From positions 46,393-110,392 of the forward strand of contig NZ_JASCIQ010000032.1 in assembly GCF_029968035.1 (NCBI RefSeq): 64,000 nt of DNA, given 5' to 3'. Below the pieces are notes generated by a model, which saw only the letters and a program-made list of their open reading frames with translations, did no database searches and was not told the DNA's origin. This document shows, one piece after another, positions 31,705 to 40,023 of this stretch. The DNA comes from Streptomyces cavernicola. GTDB taxonomy: Bacteria > Actinomycetota > Actinomycetes > Streptomycetales > Streptomycetaceae. Position 1 is the first letter of the stretch; every line of letters starts with the position of its first letter. The position numbers were made by a program, and so were the translations under genes.

Positions 31705-31732
31705 CTCTTTCACTACTTGATTAGTGAAAGAG
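31705..31732. promoter_or_regulatory. palindromic operator of the GntR(YtrA)-ABC operon
   Basis: Perfect 11-bp inverted repeat CTCTTTCACTA - CTTGAT - TAGTGAAAGAG, ending 12 bp before the GntR start codon. The inner half-sites CACTA/TAGTG separated by 6 bp are the usual kind for YtrA-type GntR regulators. Its position implies autorepression of the operon. Confidence 0.8.
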
Positions 31733-31744
31733 GGTTGAGCAGAC

Positions 31745-32137
31745 GTGTTCGCTTACCGGATCGACCGGCGGAGCGGTGTCGCCACGTACGTCCAGCTCGT
31801 GCAGCAGACCAAACAGGCCCTGCGCCTCGGCCTGTTGGAGCCGGGCGACAAGCTGCCCACGGCCCGCGAGGTCGTCGAGGCCACGGCCATCAACCCGAAC
31901 ACGGTCCTCAAGGCCTACCGCGAACTGGAACGCGAGGGCCTGGTCGAGGCCCGCCGCGGCCTCGGCACCTTCGTGACCAGGTCGCTCGGCTCCGCGCCCG
32001 CCGACTCCCCGCTGCGCGGCGAACTCAGCCGCTGGACGGAGCGCGCCCGCGCCGCCGGGCTCGAACGCGGCGACGTGGAGGCCCTGTTCGCGGCCGTACT
32101 GGAAGAGCAGTTCAGATCCGAGGGGGACAGCGCATGA
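31745..32137 (+). CDS. GntR-family (YtrA subfamily) regulator
   Basis: Short GntR protein of 130 aa. Winged-helix N-terminus: YVQLVQQTKQALRLGLLEPG, LPTAREVVEATAINPNTVLK and AYRELEREGLVEARRG. The C-terminal part has only about 50 residues, as in YtrA, which lacks a large effector domain and controls an adjacent ABC transporter. GTG 31745 lies 12 bp behind the operator. The 3' end overlaps the ABC ATPase gene by 4 bp (ATGA), so the three genes are one operon. Confidence 0.95.
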   Translation: MFAYRIDRRSGVATYVQLVQQTKQALRLGLLEPGDKLPTAREVVEATAINPNTVLKAYRELEREGLVEARRGLGTFVTRSLGSAPADSPLRGELSRWTERARAAGLERGDVEALFAAVLEEQFRSEGDSA

Positions 32138-33057
32138 CCGCAACCGCCGCAGCCGCGGGCACCGCCATCGAGGCGGCCGCACTGGGCAAGACGTACGGGA
32201 GGCGCCGCGGCCCCGCGCTCGACGACTGCTCCTTCCGGCTGCCCGCCGGCCGGATCTGCGCCGTCGTCGGCCCGAACGGCGCCGGCAAGTCCACGCTCCT
32301 CGCCCTCGCGGCCGGGCTCGCCCGCCCCACCGCGGGCCGCCTCACCGTCCTCGGCGGCGCCCCCGCCGCGGCCCGCGCCCGCCTCGCGTACGTCGCCCAG
32401 GAGAAGCCGCTCCACCCGCAGCTCAGCATCGCCGACACGCTCCGCCTCGGCGCCGAGCTGAACCCGGGCCGCTGGGACGCCGCGCTCGCCCAACAGGTCG
32501 TGGAGGAAGGGGAGTTGGACCTGTCCGTACACGTCCGTGCACTCTCCGGCGGGCAGCGCACCCGGGTCGCGCTCGCCCTCGCGCTCGGCAAGCGCGCCGA
32601 ACTGCTGCTCCTGGACGAGCCGATGGCCGACCTCGACCCGCTCGCCCGGCACCAGCTCATGGGCACCCTGATGGCACAGGCCGCCGAGCACGGCACCACC
32701 GTCGTCATGTCCTCGCACATCGTCGGCGAACTGGCCGACGCCTGCGACCACTTGCTGCTCGTCGCCGGCGGCCGGGTCCGCCTCGGCGGGCCCATCGACG
32801 AGCTGGTCGCCGCGCACACCCTCGTCACCGGCCGCGGCTCCGCCGCCGAACTCGCCCCGCACACCGTCGTCGAGTCCCGCGCCACCGGGCGCGGCACCAC
32901 CGCCCTGATCCGGCCCGCGGGCGCGATAGCCGCCGGCTGGGAGGCCCAGGAACCGTCCCTGGAGGACCTGTTGCTCGCCCATCTCCGCTCCCCCGGCGCC
33001 CCGGCACTGCTCACTCCCGAGGCGGCTCCGCGCGCCGAGAGCGAGGTGCCGGCGTGA
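32134..33057 (+). CDS. ABC transporter ATP-binding protein
   Basis: ATPase of 307 aa. Walker A VVGPNGAGKSTLLAL, Q-loop VAYVAQEK, signature ALSGGQRTRVALALAL, Walker B LLLLDEPMADLDPLA and H-loop VVMSSHIVGELADAC. Together with the permease downstream it forms an exporter-like YtrB-type system, substrate unknown. It overlaps the upstream GntR gene and the downstream permease gene by 4 bp each. ATG 32134 follows AGGGGGA. Confidence 0.95.
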   Translation: MTATAAAAGTAIEAAALGKTYGRRRGPALDDCSFRLPAGRICAVVGPNGAGKSTLLALAAGLARPTAGRLTVLGGAPAAARARLAYVAQEKPLHPQLSIADTLRLGAELNPGRWDAALAQQVVEEGELDLSVHVRALSGGQRTRVALALALGKRAELLLLDEPMADLDPLARHQLMGTLMAQAAEHGTTVVMSSHIVGELADACDHLLLVAGGRVRLGGPIDELVAAHTLVTGRGSAAELAPHTVVESRATGRGTTALIRPAGAIAAGWEAQEPSLEDLLLAHLRSPGAPALLTPEAAPRAESEVPA

Positions 33058-34019
33058 GCAGCTCCGTGATCAAGGGCACCCGCTGGACCGAACTGCGCCT
33101 GCACCGCCGCGCCTTGTGGACCACGGTCGCCGCCCTGGCCCTCATAGCCGCCCTGACCGTGTTCCTGCGCTGGGGCGCGAGCGCCTATCCGTCCGTCGAC
33201 GGCGAGTGCGGCGGTCCCTGCAAGCCCACCTTCCTGGGCTTCGCCAACGGGGAGCACATGCTCCAGGAAGCCATGGGCCTCGCGTCCATGACACTGCTGC
33301 TGCTCCCCCTCCTGATCGGCGCCTTCGTCGCGGGCCCGCTCACCGCCCGCGAGCTGGAGTCCGGCACCCACCGGCTCGCCTGGACCCAGTCCGTCACGCC
33401 CACGCGCTGGCTCGCCTCCCGGCTGACCACCGCCGCCTGCCTCGCCGCGGCCGTCGCGGTCACCCTCATGGCCGTCTTCCGGTTCGGCGCCGCCGACCTC
33501 TTCGGCCGCTGGAACATGGGCTGGGCCGACCGCGGCGTCTACGAGGGCACGGGGCCCGTGCTCGTCGCGTACTGCCTGTTCGCCGTGGCCGTCGGCGCCC
33601 TGGTCGGGCTGCTCGTGCGCCGCACCCTGCTCGCCGCCTCGCTCACCGGCCTGGTCACCGGCGTCGTGCTCGCCGTCCTCGGCAGCGTGCGCTGGCAGCT
33701 CTGGCCGGTCGTCCAGGCCTCCGGGCCCGCGACCACCATGGAGCCGCACTGGATGAAGGTCCTGCCGCGCGACGCGTTCATGACCGACGTCGGCGTCACC
33801 AACGCCGCCGGCGAGCGCTTCATCGCCCGCCAGTGCACGCCCGACCAGATGGCACACTTCCCGTGCCCCTCGGACACCAGGATCGCGGGCTGGTTCCTCG
33901 ACTACCACCCCCGATCCCACTTCTGGTACACCCAGTTCATCGAGACCGGCATCGTCCTCGCCCTCGCGGCCGCCGCCGTCTGGGCCGCGTTCCTGATCCT
34001 GCGCCGCCGCACGCCGTAA
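33054..34019 (+). CDS. ABC transporter permease
   Basis: Membrane protein of 321 aa with six hydrophobic helices: LWTTVAALALIAALTVFLRW, a middle group (MTLLLLPLLIGAFVAGPLTA; LTTAACLAAAVAVTLMAVFR; LVAYCLFAVAVGALVGLLV; LLAASLTGLVTGVVLAVLGS) and a last one near the C-terminus. A loop with Cys-rich segments (DGECGGPCKPTF; RQCTPDQMAHFPCPS) is probably external. It is the partner of the upstream ATPase, in an operon under the GntR regulator. GTG 33054 (overlap GTGA). Confidence 0.88.
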   Translation: MSSSVIKGTRWTELRLHRRALWTTVAALALIAALTVFLRWGASAYPSVDGECGGPCKPTFLGFANGEHMLQEAMGLASMTLLLLPLLIGAFVAGPLTARELESGTHRLAWTQSVTPTRWLASRLTTAACLAAAVAVTLMAVFRFGAADLFGRWNMGWADRGVYEGTGPVLVAYCLFAVAVGALVGLLVRRTLLAASLTGLVTGVVLAVLGSVRWQLWPVVQASGPATTMEPHWMKVLPRDAFMTDVGVTNAAGERFIARQCTPDQMAHFPCPSDTRIAGWFLDYHPRSHFWYTQFIETGIVLALAAAAVWAAFLILRRRTP

Positions 34020-34094
34020 GGCCTCTCGACGGCCCGCGCGGCCCCCGGCGTACGGACGCCCGGGGGTCGCCCGGCGATGTCCCGCACGTCATGT

Positions 34095-34117
34095 CGCCGT
34101 AACCAATGGTTCAGGCG
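34095..34117. promoter_or_regulatory. imperfect palindrome upstream of ppk
   Basis: CGCC-GT-AACCA-A-TGGTT-CA-GGCG, a 23-bp dyad with three unpaired bases, 125 bp ahead of the ppk start. It overlaps the likely promoter region between the permease stop and ppk. The regulator is unknown; it does not resemble a GTTCACC-type PHO box. Confidence 0.5.
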
Positions 34118-34241
34118 GCCTTGGCACGCTCACGGAATGCAGCCCGCCGCACCCGAGCCGCCGATTCCGACGCCCAGAGCGGGCCTCGTCCCGTCCGCAT
34201 TCGGCGCGCCCGGAACCGCCGGTACGCGGAAGAATGGGTTC

Positions 34242-36494
34242 ATGAACCAGCCCAGCGCACAGGCAGCTGCACAGCACACCCAGTCCCCCCAGCCGTCCGT
34301 TGGTTCCATCGCGGCCCACCGCCCGCACACCGTCGCCGCCGCCCTCTCCGACCTCGAACCGGACATCGACGCGGACCTCGACACGTACGAGGGGTACGAG
34401 AAGGATGTCGACGGCGCCGAGCTGCCGCAGGGCCGGTTCCTGGACCGGGAGCGCAGCTGGCTCGCGTTCAACGAGCGGGTGCTCGAACTCGCCGAGGACC
34501 CGCACACCCCGCTCCTGGAGCGCGCCAACTTCCTGGCGATCTTCGCGTCCAACCTGGACGAGTTCTTCATGGTCCGCGTCGCCGGCCTGAAGCGGCGCAT
34601 CGCCACCGGCGTCGCCACCCGCTCCGCCTCCGGGCTCCAGCCCCGCGAGGTCCTCGACCTGATCTGGACCCGCACCCGCGAGCTCATGGCCCGGCACGCC
34701 GCCTGCTTCCAGGAGGACGTGGCGCCGTCCCTCGCCGACGAGGGCATCGGCATCATCCGCTGGGCCGAGCTCACCGAGAAGGAACAGGCCCGCCTGTTCA
34801 CGCTGTTCCGGCAGCGGATCTTCCCCGTCCTCACCCCGCTGGCCGTCGACCCGGCGCACCCCTTCCCGTACATCTCGGGCCTCTCCCTGAACCTCGCCGT
34901 GGTCGTGCGCAACCCGGTCAGCGGCCACCGGCACTTCGCCCGGGTCAAGGTCCCGCCGCTGCTCAGCCGCTTCCTGGAGGCCTCGCCCGGCCGGTACGTC
35001 CCCGTGGAGGACGTCATCGCCGCGCCCGCGCACCTGGAGGAGCTGTTCCCCGGCATGGAGGTGGAGGCCCACCACATGTTCCGGGTGACCAGGAACGAGG
35101 ACCTGGAGGTGGAGGAGGACGACGCCGAGAACCTCCTCAAGGCCCTGGAGAAGGAGCTCATGCGGCGCCGCTTCGGCCCGCCCGTGCGCCTGGAGGTCGA
35201 GGAGTCCATCGACCGCCACATCCTCGACCTGCTGATCCGCGAGCTGAAGATCTCCGAGGCCGAGGTCTACCCGCTGCCCGGCCCCCTCGACCTCACCGGG
35301 CTCTTCGGCATAGCGGGCCTCGACCGGCCCGAGCTCAAGTACCCGAAGTTCGTCGCGGGCACCCACCGCGACCTCGCCGAGGTCGAGTCGGCCTCCGCGC
35401 CCGACATCTTCGCCGCCCTGCGCGAGCGCGACGTCCTGCTGCACCACCCGTACGACTCGTTCTCCACCTCCGTCCAGGCCTTCCTGGAGCAGGCCGCCGC
35501 GGACCCGGACGTCCTCGCCATCAAGCAGACCCTGTACCGGACTTCGGGCGACTCCCCGATAGTGGACGCTCTCATCGACGCCGCCGAGTCCGGCAAGCAG
35601 GTCCTCGTCCTCGTCGAGATCAAGGCCCGCTTCGACGAGCAGGCCAACATCAAGTGGGCGCGCAAGCTGGAGGAGGCCGGCTGCCATGTCGTGTACGGCC
35701 TCGTCGGTCTGAAGACGCACTGCAAGCTGTCGCTCGTGGTCCGCCAGGAGGGCGAGACCCTGCGCCGCTACAGCCACGTCGGCACCGGCAACTACCACCC
35801 CAAGACGGCCCGCCTGTACGAGGACCTCGGGCTGCTCACCGCGGACCCGCAGGTCGGCGCGGACCTCTCCGACCTCTTCAACCGCCTCTCCGGCTACTCG
35901 CGCCGCGAGACCTACCGACGGCTCCTCGTCGCCCCCAGGTCCCTGCGCGACGGCCTGATCTCGCGCATCGAGAAAGAGGTCCAGCACCATCGCGCGGGCC
36001 GCCCCGCGCACGTCCGCATCAAGGTCAACTCGATGGTCGACGAGGCCGTCATCGACGCGCTGTACCGCGCCTCCATGGCGGGCGTCCCGGTCGACATCTG
36101 GGTACGCGGCATCTGCGCCGTACGCCCCGGCGTCACCGGGCTCTCGGAGAACATCCAGGTCAGGTCCGTGCTCGGCCGGTTCCTTGAGCACTCCCGGGTG
36201 TTCGCCTTCGGCAACGGCGGCGAGCCCGAGGTGTGGATCGGCAGCGCCGACATGATGCACCGCAACCTCGACCGCCGTATCGAGGCACTGGTCAGGGTCA
36301 CGGACCCGGCCCACCGCGCGGCGCTCAACCGCCTTCTGGAGACCGGCATGTCCGACACCACCGCCTCCTGGCGCCTCGGCCCGGACGGCGACTGGACCCG
36401 GCACGCCCTGGACCCGGAGGGCCAGCCACTGCGGAACGTACAGGAGATGCTCATAGACGCCCGGAGGCGCCGGCGTGGCTCAGCGACACCCTGA
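34242..36494 (+). CDS. ppk: polyphosphate kinase (Ppk1)
   Basis: Enzyme of 750 aa that makes polyphosphate from ATP. Four-domain PPK1 architecture: N-terminal domain with FLDRERSWLAFNERVLELA, head domain, and two C-terminal phospholipase-D-like domains. The autophosphorylated His is in the block YSHVGTGNYHPKTARLYEDL; other conserved elements are VLAIKQTLYRTSGDSPIV, GLKTHCKLSLVVR and DMMHRNLDRRIEAL. ATG 34242 follows the conserved-length start; the in-frame upstream extension is not credible. Its last bases overlap the following CHAD gene, tying ppk to a polyphosphate-binding protein. Confidence 0.97.
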   Translation: MNQPSAQAAAQHTQSPQPSVGSIAAHRPHTVAAALSDLEPDIDADLDTYEGYEKDVDGAELPQGRFLDRERSWLAFNERVLELAEDPHTPLLERANFLAIFASNLDEFFMVRVAGLKRRIATGVATRSASGLQPREVLDLIWTRTRELMARHAACFQEDVAPSLADEGIGIIRWAELTEKEQARLFTLFRQRIFPVLTPLAVDPAHPFPYISGLSLNLAVVVRNPVSGHRHFARVKVPPLLSRFLEASPGRYVPVEDVIAAPAHLEELFPGMEVEAHHMFRVTRNEDLEVEEDDAENLLKALEKELMRRRFGPPVRLEVEESIDRHILDLLIRELKISEAEVYPLPGPLDLTGLFGIAGLDRPELKYPKFVAGTHRDLAEVESASAPDIFAALRERDVLLHHPYDSFSTSVQAFLEQAAADPDVLAIKQTLYRTSGDSPIVDALIDAAESGKQVLVLVEIKARFDEQANIKWARKLEEAGCHVVYGLVGLKTHCKLSLVVRQEGETLRRYSHVGTGNYHPKTARLYEDLGLLTADPQVGADLSDLFNRLSGYSRRETYRRLLVAPRSLRDGLISRIEKEVQHHRAGRPAHVRIKVNSMVDEAVIDALYRASMAGVPVDIWVRGICAVRPGVTGLSENIQVRSVLGRFLEHSRVFAFGNGGEPEVWIGSADMMHRNLDRRIEALVRVTDPAHRAALNRLLETGMSDTTASWRLGPDGDWTRHALDPEGQPLRNVQEMLIDARRRRRGSATP

Positions 36495-37749
36495 CAGCGA
36501 CACCCCCGCGGCCCGGGAGACCGCCGTGACCTCCCGGGAGACCGGCTTGACCTCCCGGGATACCGGCCTGACCTCCCGGGAGACCACCGCGGGACCAGAG
36601 ATCACCATGACCCGAGAGGCACGCGCGGGCCGAGCGGCGGCCGCGGCCGGGAAGACACCAGTGGCGGGGAAGACAGCGATGGCCGGGAAGACGCCGATGG
36701 CCGGGGAGACGCTCGTGACCGGGAAGACCCCGAAGACCGGGAAGGCGCCCGTGACCGGGGAGACGCCCGTGGCCGGTGAGACGCTCGCGGGCTATCTGCG
36801 CGAGCAGGCCACCGAGTTCCTGCGCTCCCTGCGCCAGCACCGGGAGAGCAGCGCCGAGGAGGCCGCCGAACCCGCCCTCGCCCTGCGCGCCGCGGCCCGC
36901 CGGATCAGCGGCGCCCTGCACACCTTCCGGCCACTGCTCGACGCCGACTGGTCGGACCAGCTGCGGGCCGAACTCGCCTGGCTGTCCGGCACGTTGGCGC
37001 GCGAGCACGCCTACGCCGCCCGCCTCGACCGGCTCATCGGCGCCCTGCACCGGCTCTCCCCGGCCGGCCCCGGCGCGGGCCGCGGCCCCTCCGTACCCGC
37101 GCAGTCCGGCGGTCTGACCGTCGGCGCGGCCAAGGCCGGCGCGCTGATCGAGCGTCAACTCACCCTGGCCCGCACCCGCGCCCACTCCACGGCCCTGCAG
37201 GCGCTCGGCTCGTCCCGCTTCCACGCGGTCGCAGACGGGGTCGCCGTACTCGCCAGCGAGGTGCCGCTGCGCCGGGACGCCGCCGGGCACCCACTCGCGC
37301 CCTTCGCCTCGGACGTCGAGGCCCGCCTCAACGAAGCGGTGGCCGCACTTCCGCTCGTACGGGCCGGGCATCCGTACAACGCGGAGGCGCTCCTGCACGG
37401 CCTCGCCGCCGACGCCGCGCCGGAGTCCCAGGACACGCCCTGGCACCAGGTACGGCTGCTGCTCCGCCTGCACCGGTACGCGCAGGAGGCGGTCGGGGTC
37501 GAGCCGGGCCACGACCTGCGGCTGCTCGGCGCGGGCCAGGCCCTCGACCGCCACCGGGACGCCGCCGAGGCCGCCACCGCCGCCGCCTCGGCCGCGCGCA
37601 CCCCGCGCATCGCCCCGGCCACGGCGTACGCGCTCGGCGTCCTGCACGCCGACCAGCGGCACGAGGTCGAGGCGGCGCGCTTCGCTTTCCAGGCGGTCTG
37701 GCGCAGGAACGCTTCCGCTCCCTCCGACCGGCCGGTGAGCACCCCGTGA
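36475..37749 (+). CDS. CHAD-domain protein with N-terminal peptide repeats
   Basis: Protein of 424 aa. Residues about 115-410 form a CHAD domain, a helical bundle whose conserved His and basic residues bind polyphosphate (HRESSAEEAAE, LRAAARRISGALHTFRPLL, LDRHRDAAEAATA). The N-terminal 115 residues are unusual: a 7-aa unit (VTSRETG / LTSRDTG / LTSRETT) three times, then a 6-aa unit G(K/E)TPxA eight times, encoded by 21-bp and 18-bp tandem repeats. GTG 36475 overlaps ppk by 20 bp; an alternative ATG is at 36607. The Nudix gene overlaps the 3' end (GTGA). Location with ppk strongly supports a polyphosphate role. Confidence 0.9.
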   Translation: MAQRHPDSDTPAARETAVTSRETGLTSRDTGLTSRETTAGPEITMTREARAGRAAAAAGKTPVAGKTAMAGKTPMAGETLVTGKTPKTGKAPVTGETPVAGETLAGYLREQATEFLRSLRQHRESSAEEAAEPALALRAAARRISGALHTFRPLLDADWSDQLRAELAWLSGTLAREHAYAARLDRLIGALHRLSPAGPGAGRGPSVPAQSGGLTVGAAKAGALIERQLTLARTRAHSTALQALGSSRFHAVADGVAVLASEVPLRRDAAGHPLAPFASDVEARLNEAVAALPLVRAGHPYNAEALLHGLAADAAPESQDTPWHQVRLLLRLHRYAQEAVGVEPGHDLRLLGAGQALDRHRDAAEAATAAASAARTPRIAPATAYALGVLHADQRHEVEAARFAFQAVWRRNASAPSDRPVSTP

Positions 37750-38189
37750 CTCCGGGCCCGCCCCCGGCTCCGGCCCCGATCCTGGCGGCGGGCTGCGTGC
37801 TGTGGCGGCGCCCGCACCCCGGGGGCGAGCTCGAAGTGTGCCTGGTCCACCGCCCCAAGTACGACGACTGGTCCCACCCGAAGGGCAAGCTCAAGCCGGG
37901 CGAGGACCCGCTGGCGGGGGCGGTGCGCGAGGTCGCGGAGGAGACAGGCCTGACCTGCACCCCCGGCCCCCGCCTCCCCACGGCCCACTACGTCGTACGG
38001 GGCCGCCCCAAGCAGGTCCACTACTGGGCGGCGGAAGCGGGCGAGGGCACGTTCACCCCCAACTCCGAGGTGGACGCGATCATTTGGCTCCCGCCGGACG
38101 AGGCCCGAGCCCGCCTGACCCAGGCACGTGACCGCGAGCTGCTGGACGCGCTGCTCGCCCTTCTCCCCCAGCCCCGCCCCTTCCCGTAA
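37746..38189 (+). CDS. Nudix hydrolase (MutT-like)
   Basis: Protein of 147 aa with a complete Nudix box GKLKPGEDPLAGAVREVAEE-TG-L (G x5 E x7 R E U x E E x G U) at residues about 46-69. The upstream segment VCLVHRPKYDDWSHPKGKL is typical of actinobacterial MutT1-type proteins, whose Nudix domain is usually followed by a phosphatase domain; that second domain is absent here. It would hydrolyse a nucleoside diphosphate derivative or similar substrate. GTG 37746 overlaps the CHAD stop codon. The region after it is repeat DNA. Confidence 0.93.
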   Translation: MTPGPPPAPAPILAAGCVLWRRPHPGGELEVCLVHRPKYDDWSHPKGKLKPGEDPLAGAVREVAEETGLTCTPGPRLPTAHYVVRGRPKQVHYWAAEAGEGTFTPNSEVDAIIWLPPDEARARLTQARDRELLDALLALLPQPRPFP

Positions 38190-38214
38190 CTGGGGCTCCG
38201 CCCCAGACCCGGCT

Positions 38215-38450
38215 CCTCAAACGCCGGAGGGGCTGGATGTTGCGGGGTGGAGCCTGGGGCGCCGATGAGTGCCCCGTTAGGGGCGCGGGGAACGGCGCGA
38301 CCAGCCACAGCGACGCCGCAGCCGAACGACAACAAAGAGGGCCAGGGCGAAGCCCAGCCCGCCAGGGGCGCGGGGAACTGCGCGAGCGGCCACAGCGGCG
38401 CCGCAGCCGAGCAACGAGGGATCGAAAATCAGCCCGTCCGGCGTTTGAGG
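38215..38450. repeat. composite of dispersed repeats in the 568-bp ppk/pst intergenic region
   Basis: Contains CCTCAAACGCCGGAGGGG (38215-38236) and its inverted copy (38430-38450), and two copies of a second family, GGGGCGCGGGGAAC(T/G)GCGCGA then CCACAGCG(G/A)CGCCGCAGCC, at about 38279-38325 and 38364-38410. A third copy of the second family is at 43014-43075. No gene is supported between 38190 and 38757. Confidence 0.8.
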
Positions 38451-38577
38451 ACGAGCGCGGAGCGCGATGGGGGGCCGGGGGCGGAGCCCCCTGGGGGTGC
38501 GCCCGGCCGCCGGGGGAACACAGCGCAACCACCCGCACACGTAACCCCGCCGTGACCTAACCGCACCGCCCTCCGAG

Positions 38578-38621
38578 GTTCACCCCCCGTTCACTCTCGG
38601 CCTTCGGCCGCTTCACCTGTC
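38578..38621 (+). promoter_or_regulatory. PHO box (PhoP site) upstream of pstS
   Basis: Two adjacent 11-bp direct repeats GTTCACCCCCC and GTTCACTCTCG at 38578-38599, the textbook Streptomyces PhoP unit (GTTCACC plus 4 bp), continued in phase by GCCTTCGGCCG and CTTCACCTGTC (to 38621). It lies 137-180 bp ahead of pstS. Binding by PhoP is inferred from the consensus. Confidence 0.85.
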
Positions 38622-38757
38622 CTGCCTAATTTCGGACTTGCGCGACGCGTGGCGCGGTCATCACGGCCCGCCCGCGGAGGCACATGAACGTGCACATGAA
38701 CGAAACGACTCCGCACGCCGTCCCACCTCCGGCGGCTCCTGGAAGGAACTCCCGAAA

Positions 38758-39879
38758 GTGAAGCTTCAGCGCATGAACCGGCGGGCCCTCGCTCTCGGTG
38801 CTCTCGCCGTCTCCGGCGCCCTGGCCCTCACGGCGTGCGGCTCCGACGAGACCGGCAGCACGGGCGGCAGCGGCGGCAAGCAGACCAACGCCGCCAACAT
38901 CAAGTGCGACGACGCCAAGGGCCAGCTCGCGGCCTCCGGCTCGTCCGCCCAGAAGAACGCCATCGACGCGTGGACCAAGGCGTACGCCCAGGCTTGCCAG
39001 GGTGTTCAGGTCCAGTACAACCCGACCGGCTCGGGCGCGGGCATCACCGCGTTCCTGCAGGGCCAGACGGCCTTCGCGGGCTCCGACTCCGCCCTGGAGC
39101 CGGCCGAGATCGAGAAGTCGAAGAAGATCTGCAAGGGCGGCCAGGCCATCGACCTGCCGATGGTCGGCGGCCCGATCGCCGTCGGCTACAACGTCCCCGG
39201 CGTGGACAACCTCGTCCTGGACGCCAAGACCATGGCCGACATCTTCAACGACAAGATCAAGACCTGGGACGACCCGGCGATCAAGAAGCTGAACCCGGAC
39301 GCCAAGCTCCCGAACACCAAGGTCCAGGCCTTCCACCGCTCGGACGAGTCCGGCACCACGGACAACTTCACCAAGTACCTCAAGGGCGCCGCCCCCGACG
39401 CCTGGCCGCACGAGCCGGGCAAGACCTGGGAGGCCAAGGGCGGCCAGTCCGCCAACGGCTCCGCGGGCGTCTCCAGCCAGGTCAAGCAGACCCCGGGCGC
39501 CATCTCCTACTTCGAGCTCTCCTACGCCGACGGCATCAAGACCGTCGACCTGAAGACCGAGGCCAAGGAGCCCGTGAAGGCCACCGTCGACAACGCCTCC
39601 AAGGCGATCGCCGAGGCCAAGGTCACCGGCAAGGGCAAGGACCTCGCCCTGGACCTGAACTACAAGCCGCAGGCCGAGGGCGCGTACCCGATCACCCTCG
39701 TCACGTACGAGGTCGTCTGCGACAAGGGCAACAAGGCGGAGACCCTCGCCACCACCAAGTCGTTCCTCAACTACATCTCCAGCGAGGACGGCCAGCAGGT
39801 CCTGAAGGACAACGACTACGCGCCGATCCCCGACGAGATCATCACCAAGGTCCGCGAGACCGTCGCCGGCCTGAGCTGA
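38758..39879 (+). CDS. pstS: phosphate-binding lipoprotein PstS
   Basis: High-affinity phosphate receptor of the Pst ABC transporter, 373 aa. Lipoprotein signal with lipobox LALTAC (VSGALALTACGSDETG). Phosphate-binding blocks: AASGSSAQKNAIDAW, YNPTGSGAGITAFLQGQ, AFAGSDSAL and FHRSDESGTTDNFTKYL, including the Ser/Thr/Asp/Arg residues of the site. GTG 38758 is chosen because GGAAGGA lies 9 nt upstream. Regulation through the PHO box at 38578-38621 fits phosphate starvation control by PhoR-PhoP. Confidence 0.97.
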   Translation: MKLQRMNRRALALGALAVSGALALTACGSDETGSTGGSGGKQTNAANIKCDDAKGQLAASGSSAQKNAIDAWTKAYAQACQGVQVQYNPTGSGAGITAFLQGQTAFAGSDSALEPAEIEKSKKICKGGQAIDLPMVGGPIAVGYNVPGVDNLVLDAKTMADIFNDKIKTWDDPAIKKLNPDAKLPNTKVQAFHRSDESGTTDNFTKYLKGAAPDAWPHEPGKTWEAKGGQSANGSAGVSSQVKQTPGAISYFELSYADGIKTVDLKTEAKEPVKATVDNASKAIAEAKVTGKGKDLALDLNYKPQAEGAYPITLVTYEVVCDKGNKAETLATTKSFLNYISSEDGQQVLKDNDYAPIPDEIITKVRETVAGLS

Positions 39880-39885
39880 CCCCGA

Positions 39886-39950
39886 GTGCGGCCCGGTTCG
39901 CAGCGCAGAACAGCGCAGTAGGCGCAGCACAGCGCCGATCCGGGCCGCAC
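39886..39950 (+). other. stem-loop between pstS and pstC
   Basis: Perfect 11-bp stem GTGCGGCCCGG / CCGGGCCGCAC encloses 43 nt that themselves contain CAGCGCAG repeats. It lies seven bases after the pstS stop, inside the pst operon. It could stabilise the pstS part of the transcript or partly end transcription, so that more PstS than permease is made. Confidence 0.6.
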
Positions 39951-40023
39951 CGTCCGGTGCACCGCCGCCAGGAGCCTCCCGTACGGCCATCCCGTGCCGA
40001 GGCTCCGCAGACCGGAGAATCCC

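Noticed and set aside
34089..36404. 771-aa minus-strand ORF opposite ppk
   Set aside because: Composition is the usual antisense Val/Leu/Asp/Glu pattern without domains; ppk is unmistakable on the other strand.
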